DNA from: Microbacterium sp. zg-Y1090
GTDB taxonomy: Bacteria > Actinomycetota > Actinomycetes > Actinomycetales > Microbacteriaceae
Direction: 5' to 3'
Assembly: GCF_030246945.1 (NCBI RefSeq)
Contig: NZ_CP126742.1
Coordinates: forward strand, 1,302,001-1,366,000
Length of the DNA stretch: 64,000 nt
A model generated the notes under the pieces. The model saw only the letters and a program-made list of their open reading frames with translations. It had not been told where the DNA came from and searched no databases. The position numbers and the translations under genes are program-made. The stretch's first letter is position 1. Each line of letters starts with the position of its first letter. This document shows positions 57,321-64,000 of the stretch, in pieces.

Positions 57321-57385
57321 GCCCACCAGGGTAGGTTGCGCGCGCTCCGATCACCCCCGCGCCACGCCCGCAAGGAAGGTCCTGG

Positions 57386-58300
57386 ATGACGGTGCCCGAC
57401 AGCCCGCAGCCCCTGTGGCCGCTTGCCTCCGGGCTCGACCGCGCCGCGGAGGAACGCGCCGACGAGGGACTCATCGACCGTCTGCGCGCCGATGCCGGCA
57501 CCCGTGTCCTGGTGCTGCACGGCGACCGCGTGCCGCTGGCATCCGACGCCGCCATCGCCTGGGTGACGCCCGCTCAGCCGGAGGGCCCGGCGGTGCACTG
57601 GGCGTTCCTCGGACGCGACGCCGATGGTGCGGCGCTGCTGCTGGCCGCCGTCGCCGCAGACGCCCCCGTGCCCCACCGGTGGGAGCGCTGGGGTGCGCTG
57701 CGGACCGTCGGGGGCGATCTCGCCGGGGTCGACGCGCCCGCGTTCGCGACGGGGCTGAGCCTGGGGCGGTGGCTCGTCGACGCGCCGTTCTGTCCCGCGT
57801 GCGGGTCGGCCACTCGCGTGCACTCCTCGGGCTGGGCGCGCACGTGCACCGGCTGCGGGCGTCAGCACTTCCCGCGCACCGATCCCGCCGTCATCGTCGC
57901 CGTCAGCAGCCCCGACCGGAAGCGCCTGCTGCTGGGGTCGAACGCGCTGTGGGCGCAGCAGAACCGGTACTCCACGTTCGCGGGCTTCGTCGAGGCGGGC
58001 GAGTCGCTGGAGTCGGCGGTGGCCCGCGAGGTGCACGAGGAGGCGGGCGTGCGGCTGTCGCAGGTGCGGTACGGGGGGTCCCAGGCCTGGCCGTATCCGC
58101 GCTCCCTCATGCTGGGCTTCCACGCCGTCGCCGACGACGAGCATGCCGCGCGGGCCGACGGCGAGGAGATCGTCGCGGTGCGCTGGTTCGACCGCGCCGA
58201 GATCGGTGCGGCCCTGGGCGGTGGGGGAGAGGTCCTTCTCCCCGGCCCTGCGTCCATCGCCCGTCGCCTGATCACCCAGTGGCACGCGGAGGCACGGTGA
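57386..58300 (+). CDS. nudC: NAD(+) diphosphatase / NAD-RNA decapping Nudix enzyme NudC
   Basis: NudC splits NADH and removes NAD caps from RNA. The 304-residue protein has a zinc ribbon (CPAC...CTGC), a canonical Nudix box GFVEAGESLESAVAREVHEEAGV, and the NudC-specific SQAWPYPRSLMLGF. All catalytic Glu residues are present. ATG 57386 follows AAGGAAGG. Its TGA overlaps the uvrD2 GTG, so the two are coupled; this pair also occurs in mycobacteria. TAGGTT (57332-57337) is a possible -10 that overlaps the divergent gene's -10. Confidence 0.95.
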   Translation: MTVPDSPQPLWPLASGLDRAAEERADEGLIDRLRADAGTRVLVLHGDRVPLASDAAIAWVTPAQPEGPAVHWAFLGRDADGAALLLAAVAADAPVPHRWERWGALRTVGGDLAGVDAPAFATGLSLGRWLVDAPFCPACGSATRVHSSGWARTCTGCGRQHFPRTDPAVIVAVSSPDRKRLLLGSNALWAQQNRYSTFAGFVEAGESLESAVAREVHEEAGVRLSQVRYGGSQAWPYPRSLMLGFHAVADDEHAARADGEEIVAVRWFDRAEIGAALGGGGEVLLPGPASIARRLITQWHAEAR

Positions 58301-60054
58301 GCATCGATCCCCTCGCCGGGCTCGACGAGACGCAGTTGACCGCGGCGACCGCGCTGCGCGGGCCGGTGTGCGTTCTTGCCGGTGCGGGCACCGGCAAGAC
58401 CCGCGTCATCACGCACCGCATCGCCCACGGTGTCGACACCGGGGCGTACTCGCCCGGTCGGGTCATGGCCGTGACGTTCACGACCAAGGCAGCGGGCGAA
58501 CTGCGCGGACGGCTGCGGGCGCTCGGGGTGCCCGGCGTCTCCGCCCGCACGTTCCACGCCGCCGCCCTGGCACAGCTGAACTTCTTCTGGCCGCAGCTGG
58601 CCGGCGGCAGCGCCCCGTCGATCGTCAACGGCAAAGTGCGCATGCTCGCGCATGCCTCCGACGCGCTGGGCTTCGATCCCGGACCGGCCGCCCTCCGTGA
58701 CGTCGCCGCCGAGATCGAGTGGCGGAAGGTCACGATGCGCAGCATCGAGGAGTACGCCCTCGCCCGCCCGCGGGGAGTGGCCGGACTCGACGTGTCCCAG
58801 GTGGTCGATCTGCAGCGCTCCTACGAGAAGCTGAAGGACGAGCGCCACCAGCTGGACTTCGAGGACGTGCTGCTGGCCTGCGCGGGCATGATCGAGACCG
58901 AGCCGCACGTGGCGGCCGCCGTGCGCGAACAGTACCGCCACTTCACGGTGGACGAGTTCCAGGACGTCTCTCCGGTGCAGTATCGCCTGCTCGAACTGTG
59001 GCTCGGCGAGCGGCGCGACCTGTGCGTCGTCGGCGATGCCAGCCAGACCGTGTACTCCTTCGCCGGCGCCGATCCGCAGTACCTGCTGGGCTTCGCCGAG
59101 CGGCATCCCGACGCCCGGGTGGTGCGGCTCGAGCGCAACTACCGGTCGGATGCCGCGGTCCTCGCCGTGGCCAACGACCTCATGCGGGACCGTCCCGGCG
59201 CCCTCTCGCTCGTCGCCGCCTCGGGGGAGGAGCCGGGACCCACCCCGACGGTGACGAGCTATCCCGACGACGCGGCCGAAGCCGCGGGCGTCGCCCGTGC
59301 CGTGGCGGCCCAGATCGCCGCCGGCACCGATCCGGACGACATCGCCGTGCTGTACCGCGCGAACGCACAGTCCGCGTCGATCCTCGCCGCCCTGGCCGAG
59401 CGGCAGATCGCGGCGACGGTGCTCGGCGGCAAGCGGTTCTTCGATCTGCCCGAAGTGCGTCAGGCGATCCTCGAGCTGCGCGGCGCGACGGTCGCGCCGC
59501 TGGACACCGCCTTCCTGCCGACGGTGCGCGACATCCTGCGTCGGGCCGGGCTCACCGACGAGCCTCCGCCGGCCGGCGGTGCGGTGCGCGACTCGTGGGA
59601 GGCGCGGGCGGCGATCCTGCGGCTGGCCGAGGAGGCGCCGGCAGGAACCACGCTGCGCACCTTCACCGACGACCTCATCGCCCGCGCGAAGGATCAGCAC
59701 GAGCCGTCGCTGCGCACGGTCACGCTGGCCACCCTGCACGCTGCGAAGGGCCTGGAGTGGAAGCACGTGCACCTGATCGGCATGGCCGAGGGGCTGCTGC
59801 CGATCTCCTACGCCACGACGCTCGAGACCATCGACGAGGAGCGGCGCCTCGCCTATGTCGGAATCACGCGCGCCGCGCAGACCCTCTCGCTGTCGTGGGC
59901 GCGGGGAACGGGACAACGGGAGCGAGCGGTGTCGCGCTTCGTGCGGGAGATCGGCACAGGCAGTCTGCGTGCGGCAGATGCGCGTGCCACGTCGGGCGGG
60001 CGTGGCGGGCGTGGATCGTCGCCGACCGGCTCGCGCGGCCCGGTCTCGCGCTGA
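58297..60054 (+). CDS. uvrD2: UvrD2-type superfamily I DNA helicase
   Basis: This 585-residue 3'-5' helicase has motifs AGAGTGKTRV (Lys34), VTFTTKAAGEL, VDEFQDVSPVQ, GDASQTVYSFAGA, ERNYRS, LHAAKGLEWKHV and YVGITRA. Mycobacterial UvrD2 is about 700 residues with an HRDC domain and a tetracysteine tail; here the protein ends soon after the motor with a Gly/Arg/Ser-rich tail. GTG 58297 overlaps the nudC stop. The last 191 bases overlap, tail to tail, the coding region of the TOMM-like gene on the other strand. Confidence 0.9.
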   Translation: MSIDPLAGLDETQLTAATALRGPVCVLAGAGTGKTRVITHRIAHGVDTGAYSPGRVMAVTFTTKAAGELRGRLRALGVPGVSARTFHAAALAQLNFFWPQLAGGSAPSIVNGKVRMLAHASDALGFDPGPAALRDVAAEIEWRKVTMRSIEEYALARPRGVAGLDVSQVVDLQRSYEKLKDERHQLDFEDVLLACAGMIETEPHVAAAVREQYRHFTVDEFQDVSPVQYRLLELWLGERRDLCVVGDASQTVYSFAGADPQYLLGFAERHPDARVVRLERNYRSDAAVLAVANDLMRDRPGALSLVAASGEEPGPTPTVTSYPDDAAEAAGVARAVAAQIAAGTDPDDIAVLYRANAQSASILAALAERQIAATVLGGKRFFDLPEVRQAILELRGATVAPLDTAFLPTVRDILRRAGLTDEPPPAGGAVRDSWEARAAILRLAEEAPAGTTLRTFTDDLIARAKDQHEPSLRTVTLATLHAAKGLEWKHVHLIGMAEGLLPISYATTLETIDEERRLAYVGITRAAQTLSLSWARGTGQRERAVSRFVREIGTGSLRAADARATSGGRGGRGSSPTGSRGPVSR

Positions 60055-60727
60055 CGAGCCGGCGGGCGATGACCGCCGCGTCGTAGAGGATGCTCCGGGG
60101 TGTCGCCGGGACGGGCAGCGCCAGGGCCTGGGCGGCGACGGCGGGCCAGGCCGGATCGGTGTCACGCCGGTGCGCGTGGAGGCAAGACAGGCAGGCGGTG
60201 CGGCCGGGGTGGACGACGGGCCCGACGTGCACCCGGTCGGAGCCGAGCAGCAGCGGCAGGTGCGCGATGTCGTCCCGCATGAACCGCGTCACGCGCCGGG
60301 GGTCGAGGAGGTAGGCCCCGACGGCCACAACCGGCGGTCCCGCATCGACCGCACGTGCGGGCAGCTCCCACCACGGGGCGAGCTCGGCCGCGGCGCCCGT
60401 CTCGGCGAAGGCGTCGACGATGGCGTCGGCGAGGTCGCCCGGGAAGTCGTGGGGCAGCTCCACCCGCACCGCCGGCGGTGGCGGCTCGTCGCGCCCGCCC
60501 AGCACCGGTTCGAGCGCCCGGCGCAGCCGCAGCGCGGCGCTCCGGTCCGCACCGAAGGCACGCGCGCACGCGTCGTACGCCGCAGTCGGGATGCCGCCGG
60601 CGAGGACGGCGATCATCCGCTCCTCCCACGGGGCGAGGTCGTCGAGCACGACGACGGCGTCGACGCCGAACTGCAGGCTGGTCTCGCTGCGCCAGAGCGG
60701 GGGATGCCGGGGGTCCAGTCGGAGCAT
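59864..60727 (-). CDS. Orphan ThiF/TOMM cyclodehydratase C-like protein
   Basis: The 287-residue protein resembles the ThiF-like (leader-binding/E1-like) component of TOMM cyclodehydratases: PVVHPGRTACLSCLHAHRR, DTDPAWP, and the final WHAHLPHADCLC. Cys179, Cys182, Cys256 and Cys258 form the expected structural zinc site. No YcaO partner or precursor peptide is nearby, so heterocycle formation is not supported; such orphans beside uvrD2 occur in other actinobacteria. ATG 60727 has CACAAT six bases upstream. The second Cys pair lies inside the region that overlaps uvrD2 on the opposite strand. Confidence 0.78.
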   Translation of the reverse strand: MLRLDPRHPPLWRSETSLQFGVDAVVVLDDLAPWEERMIAVLAGGIPTAAYDACARAFGADRSAALRLRRALEPVLGGRDEPPPPAVRVELPHDFPGDLADAIVDAFAETGAAAELAPWWELPARAVDAGPPVVAVGAYLLDPRRVTRFMRDDIAHLPLLLGSDRVHVGPVVHPGRTACLSCLHAHRRDTDPAWPAVAAQALALPVPATPRSILYDAAVIARRLVSARPGRASRSATIHARHARPTWHAHLPHADCLCRSPARSATPLAPVVPFPAPTTARGSARRA

Positions 60728-60824
60728 GAGCCGATTGTGCGTCGCTGACCGCGCCCGCCGGGGCGGCTGTCCACAGCGTCCCCACCCCGCCGGGTGCGCG
60801 CCCCGCTGGGGAGGAGGCGCTGGG

Positions 60825-62279
60825 TCAGACCGGGCGGGGCCCGGCGGCGTCACCGTCGGGGTCGTCCTCGGCCGCCCCGTCCGTGTCGCCCGCTCCGTCC
60901 TCGGTTCCGCCATCCGCCGGTGCCCCGGCGCCGCCGCCTGCGGCATCCGCCTGAGCATCGTTCAGCAGCGCTTCGAGTGCTTCGTCCATCGCGTCGCGTT
61001 CGGGTTCGTCGCCCCGGGCGTGCGCCTGCATGCGGGCGACGAGCGCTGCGGGGTCGTCGATGTCGGCGGCGCCGGGCATGAGGTCGGGGTAGTCCCACAG
61101 CGAGTCGCGGCCGGCGATGCCCACGGCGTCGGTCACGGAGCGCCACATCGCGGCGGCTTCGCGCAGGCGCCGCGGTCGCACCTCCAGCCCCACGAGCGAT
61201 CCGAGCGCCTGCTCGGCAGGCCCGCCCACGGCGCGACGGCGACGCACGACCTCGGCGATGCGGTAGGCCTCGGGCAGACGCGCCGTGGCGTCGTCGGTGA
61301 CGACGTCGACCCAGCCCTCGATGAGCGCCAGAAGGGTCTCCAAGCGACCGAGCGCGGCGGTCTGCGCCTCGGTGCGCTGGGGGAGGAGGGCGCCGCTTTC
61401 GAGAGCCTGACGCAGCTCCTCGGGCTGCGAGGGGTCGAAGCGCGCCGCGAGGTCCTCCAGCGCCGAGGTGTCCACACGGATGCCGCGGGCGAACTCGGTC
61501 ACCTGGGTGATGACGTGCAGGCGCAGCCATTTGGCGTGGCGGAACAGGCGCGCGTGGGCGAGCTCACGGGTCGCGAGGTAGAGGGCCAGCTGGTCGTCGG
61601 CGATGCCGAGGTCGCGGCCGAAGTCGGCGAAATTCTGCGGCAGGATCGCCGCCTCGCCGGCGGGCATGACCGGAAGGCCCACATCGCCGCCGCTGACCAC
61701 CTCGGTCGACAGTCGCCCCACGACGGCGCCCAGCTGAGCGGCGAAGAGCGACCCGCCGACGGTGCGCATCAGCTTGCCTGCGCCCTGCACGACCGCGCGC
61801 ATCTCCTCGGGCACCTGCTCGTCCAGTGCGTCCGTGAGCGCATCGGCGATGCTCAGCGCCACCGGTTCGGCAAGCTCCTGCCACACCGGCAGGGTCGCCT
61901 CCACCCAGCCACCGCGCGTGAGGGTGCGGGCGGGGGCGGAGAGCTCGGAGATGGTGGTGGCCTCGCTCAGCCAGAGCGTCGCCAGGGTGAATGCCTCACC
62001 CAGGTCGGCGCGCTCGGTGTTGCTGATGCCCAGGCCGCCCTGGTTGGCGATGTGCAGCGCCTGACGTTTGGCCATGTCCCAGGGAATCCCGTCCGCGGGC
62101 GCCTGCGCGAACATGCCGCGCAGGTTCTGCATGACCGTCGCCATCATGGCGGGGTCGATGCCCATTCCCGACAGTCTCGCGAGCTGATCGGGATCCAGCG
62201 CCCCCGGCTGCCCGCCGAACAGCTGACGCATCAGTTCCTGGAACTCGTCCTCGGGGGAGCGGTCTTCGCCGTCGGCCAT
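60825..62279 (-). CDS. Zinc-dependent metalloprotease-like protein (Zincin_2 / F420-associated family)
   Basis: The 484-residue protein matches the actinobacterial family annotated as zincin-like or F420-biosynthesis-associated: EFQELMRQLFGGQPG near the start, WDMAKRQALHIANQGG, LPQNFADFG, and RELAHARLFRHAKWLR around residue 240. The last is where HExxH would be, yet the first His is replaced by Arg, so protease activity is uncertain. The C terminus is acidic and Gly/Asp-rich. ATG 62279 follows GAAAGG and a TAGCGT -10 on the minus strand. Confidence 0.82.
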   Translation of the reverse strand: MADGEDRSPEDEFQELMRQLFGGQPGALDPDQLARLSGMGIDPAMMATVMQNLRGMFAQAPADGIPWDMAKRQALHIANQGGLGISNTERADLGEAFTLATLWLSEATTISELSAPARTLTRGGWVEATLPVWQELAEPVALSIADALTDALDEQVPEEMRAVVQGAGKLMRTVGGSLFAAQLGAVVGRLSTEVVSGGDVGLPVMPAGEAAILPQNFADFGRDLGIADDQLALYLATRELAHARLFRHAKWLRLHVITQVTEFARGIRVDTSALEDLAARFDPSQPEELRQALESGALLPQRTEAQTAALGRLETLLALIEGWVDVVTDDATARLPEAYRIAEVVRRRRAVGGPAEQALGSLVGLEVRPRRLREAAAMWRSVTDAVGIAGRDSLWDYPDLMPGAADIDDPAALVARMQAHARGDEPERDAMDEALEALLNDAQADAAGGGAGAPADGGTEDGAGDTDGAAEDDPDGDAAGPRPV

Positions 62280-62315
62280 GTCGGGCGCCTTTCAGCAGGT
62301 GGGGGATGTCCCGTT

Positions 62316-62324
62316 CTACGCTAG
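62316..62324. promoter_or_regulatory. Overlapping divergent -10 elements
   Basis: CTACGCTAG is a palindrome except for its central base. It provides TACGCT on the plus strand (62317-62322) for the PDZ protease and TAGCGT on the minus strand (62323-62318) for the metalloprotease-like gene. The two transcripts would therefore overlap at their 5' ends. Confidence 0.45.
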
Positions 62325-62362
62325 TGGCACGCTCCCCTCGCACCACCCGGCAGGTTTTCGCC

Positions 62363-62390
62363 GGTCGCGAACGACCGGTCGCGAACGACC
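62363..62390 (+). repeat. Tandem 14-bp hairpin repeat in the PDZ protease leader
   Basis: GGTCGCGAACGACC occurs twice without a gap (62363-62376 and 62377-62390). Each unit folds as GGTCG-CGAA-CGACC, a 5-bp stem with a tetraloop. The pair ends ten bases before the SD AGGAAGG of the downstream gene. Confidence 0.8.
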
Positions 62391-62410
62391 CGGCACAGGA
62401 AGGCCTGCCA

Positions 62411-63538
62411 GTGGCCCTTTTCGATGAGAACGTCACGATCGTCCCCGCCCCGCGGCGGCGGCCCTCCCGGGGGACCATCGCCGGCATCTGGGCCCTGGTG
62501 GTCGCACTCGTGGTGCTGCTCGTGCTCACCTTCCTGCCGACGGCGTATGTGATCCAGCAGCCCGGCCCCGTGTACGACACCCTCGGCACCGCGCGCACCG
62601 CCGACGGCACCGACGTGCCGCTGATCTCGGTGGAGGGCGCCGAGACCTACCCGACGGCCGGCACGCTGGATCTGCTGACGGTGCAGGTCGAGGGCAACCG
62701 CGAGCGTCCGCCGTCGTGGTTCGAACTCGCACTGGCCTGGTTCGATCGCACGCGCGCCGTCGTCCCCATCGATGAGGTGTTCCCGCGGGGCCAGACCAGC
62801 GAGGAGCGCAGCGAGGAGAGTTCGGCGATGATGGTCGACTCGCAGCAGGAGGCCACCGCCGCGGCGCTGGGCGAGCTGGGGTACGACGTCGGCGCCGAGC
62901 TGACGGTGCATTCCCTCACCGATGACTCCGCGGCACGGGATCTGCTGGAGGAGGGCGACGTGATCGTGGCGGTCGACGGCCGCGACGTCGCCGATGCCGC
63001 GGCCGTCCGGGCCGTCGTCGCCGAGGCCGCCGGTGCGCCGGTCACCCTCACCGTGCGCCGCGACGGCGAGACCCGCGACGTGTCGGTCACGCCGACCGAG
63101 CAGGAGGTGGACGGCGAGACGCTGTGGCTGCTGGGCGTGACGCTCATGCAGTCGTACGACTTCCCGATCGACGTCACCATCCAGCTCGACAACGTCGGCG
63201 GGCCGAGCGCGGGCATGATGTTCGCCCTCGGCATCATCGACCTGCTCACGCCGGGCGAACTCAACGGCGGCGCCGACGTGGCGGGAACGGGCACCATCGT
63301 CGGCACGGGCGAGGTGGGACCCATCGGCGGCATCCGTCAGAAGCTCTGGGGCGCGCAGGATGCCGGAGCGGAGATCTTCCTCGCGCCGACGGCGAACTGC
63401 GGCGAGGTCGTCGGCCATGTCCCCGACGGGCTGCAGGTGTTCGCGGTCGAGACGCTCGACGACGCGCTCGAGGTGCTCGAGACGGTGCGGGACGAGGGCG
63501 ACCTGGCGGCCCTACCCACCTGTGAACCTGCCCGCTGA
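62411..63538 (+). CDS. PDZ-domain Lon-type (S16) membrane protease
   Basis: The 375-residue protein has an N-terminal membrane helix (about 20-42), an external region, a PDZ domain (about 175-240) and a Lon-like S16 protease domain. The catalytic Ser is in NVGGPSAGMMFALGI; the Lys partner is expected in the following GGIRQKLWGA. Family members occur across actinobacteria and some firmicutes; substrates are unknown. GTG 62411 follows AGGAAGG and gives the conserved start ALFDENV; the open frame upstream contains the leader repeats and is not coding-like. Confidence 0.88.
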   Translation: MALFDENVTIVPAPRRRPSRGTIAGIWALVVALVVLLVLTFLPTAYVIQQPGPVYDTLGTARTADGTDVPLISVEGAETYPTAGTLDLLTVQVEGNRERPPSWFELALAWFDRTRAVVPIDEVFPRGQTSEERSEESSAMMVDSQQEATAAALGELGYDVGAELTVHSLTDDSAARDLLEEGDVIVAVDGRDVADAAAVRAVVAEAAGAPVTLTVRRDGETRDVSVTPTEQEVDGETLWLLGVTLMQSYDFPIDVTIQLDNVGGPSAGMMFALGIIDLLTPGELNGGADVAGTGTIVGTGEVGPIGGIRQKLWGAQDAGAEIFLAPTANCGEVVGHVPDGLQVFAVETLDDALEVLETVRDEGDLAALPTCEPAR

Positions 63539-63595
63539 TCGTTTCTCGGCGTCTGCTCGGCATCCCGGCGGAACGGAGCCGCCTAGGATTGAGGG

Positions 63596-64000
63596 GTGAC
63601 CACGACCTCAGCGCCGAACCAGGCCACGCCCAGCACCTCCCGCAGAGCCATCACGATCACCCTCGCGATCATCGCGCTGCTGGTGATCGCGTTCTTCGCG
63701 TTCTCCAACCTGTACGCCGACTGGCTCTGGTACGAGCAGCTCGGCTTCGACAGCGTGCTGGTGACGCAGTGGACCGCGCGGGTGACCATGTTCGCCATCG
63801 GCTTCTTCGCCATGGCGGTGCCGGTGTGGATCGCCATCCAGCTCGCCTATCGCCTGCGACCGGTGTACGCGCGTCTCAGCTCGCAGCTGGACCGCTACCA
63901 GGAGGTCGTGGAGCCCCTGCGCCGCCTGGCGATGTGGGGCATCCCGGTCTTCTTCGGCTTCTTCGCCGGCTTCGCCGCGTCGTCGCAGTGGGAGACCACG
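63596..64000 (+). CDS. UPF0182 family membrane protein (3' end beyond window)
   Basis: The 135 residues visible contain a first membrane helix (ITITLAIIALLVIAFFAFSN), the hallmark LYADWLWYEQLGFDSVL, and two more helices, ending in FFGFFAGFAASSQWETT. Full UPF0182 proteins are about 900-1000 residues with seven N-terminal helices and a large external domain. GTG 63596 is six bases after TAGGAT (63584-63589). The gene continues past the right edge. Function unknown; it follows the PDZ protease as in mycobacteria. Confidence 0.92.
   Translation, partial: MTTTSAPNQATPSTSRRAITITLAIIALLVIAFFAFSNLYADWLWYEQLGFDSVLVTQWTARVTMFAIGFFAMAVPVWIAIQLAYRLRPVYARLSSQLDRYQEVVEPLRRLAMWGIPVFFGFFAGFAASSQWETT

Noticed and set aside
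59864..60727. A TOMM/thiopeptide biosynthetic cluster
   Set aside because: No YcaO, dehydrogenase, precursor peptide or transporter of that kind is near; only the orphan E1-like gene is seen.
60761..60785. CTGTCCACAG, similar to a DnaA box, upstream of the TOMM-like gene
   Set aside because: A single imperfect match with no cluster of boxes, no AT-rich unwinding region and no dnaA/dnaN nearby; not an origin.
62363..62390. Start of a CRISPR array
   Set aside because: Two 14-bp units are directly adjacent with no spacers and no cas gene; no other array-like repeat occurs in the window.

Overview
The window is chromosomal DNA of a high-GC Gram-positive bacterium, most likely a Microbacterium or close relative in the Micrococcales. 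The pointers are very high G+C at third codon positions, frequent GTG starts, leaderless promoters, actinobacterial families (MarP, DUF3107, DUF3117, AdnAB, the RELAHARL-type metalloprotease family, UPF0182) and gene orders that resemble parts of the Mycobacterium tuberculosis chromosome as I remember them. No rRNA, tRNA, CRISPR array, prophage or insertion sequence was recognised. It reads as core chromosome with one small repeat-flanked accessory gene.

Layout. 1-1964: nrtR and nadA (NAD synthesis, minus strand), with a candidate NrtR operator inside the promoter. 2085-3278: membrane-anchored serine protease MarP. 3328-7993: tandem glycine riboswitch followed by gcvT-gcvH-gcvP. 8007-9223: an orphan AbiEi-like/nuclease-like gene bracketed by two 67-bp palindromic repeats. 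9254-10051: CPBP membrane protease. 10116-22385: two consecutive oligopeptide ABC transporter operons, each with a lipoprotein, a strong hairpin, two permeases and one double ATPase. 22562-28834: typA, azlCD, a small membrane protein, fdxA, dapC and gltA. 28929-34067: lactate permease, divergent dapD and dapE, a GT-C glycosyltransferase and DUF3117. 34124-39651: O-methyltransferase, tatB, an mrp/DUF1003/MgtE-N-CBS operon, a stress protein and a hydrolase. 39700-46429: gamma-glutamyltransferase, Xaa-Pro aminopeptidase, EEP and PHP phosphoesterases, a sugar kinase and a SHOCT protein. 46528-64000: DEAD helicase, ferritin-like protein, DUF3107, adnA-adnB, a kinase-like protein without the catalytic loop, nudC-uvrD2, a convergently overlapping TOMM/ThiF-like gene, a metalloprotease-like protein, a PDZ-Lon protease and a UPF0182 protein cut by the window end.

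How the genes fit together. Three lysine/diaminopimelate genes (dapC, dapD, dapE) lie within about 6 kb. Two peptide importers, an aminopeptidase P and a gamma-glutamyltransferase suggest peptide scavenging. AdnAB and a UvrD2-type helicase form a DNA break-repair block. NAD turnover appears at both ends (nadA/nrtR and nudC). Across the window many genes carry a -10 hexamer exactly six bases before the start codon, which implies leaderless mRNAs.

The least explained items are the paired palindromes around the AbiEi-like gene, the 191-bp tail-to-tail coding overlap between uvrD2 and the TOMM-like gene, the dapD/dapE promoters packed into 43 bp, and a DppB-type permease with about 175 extra membrane residues.
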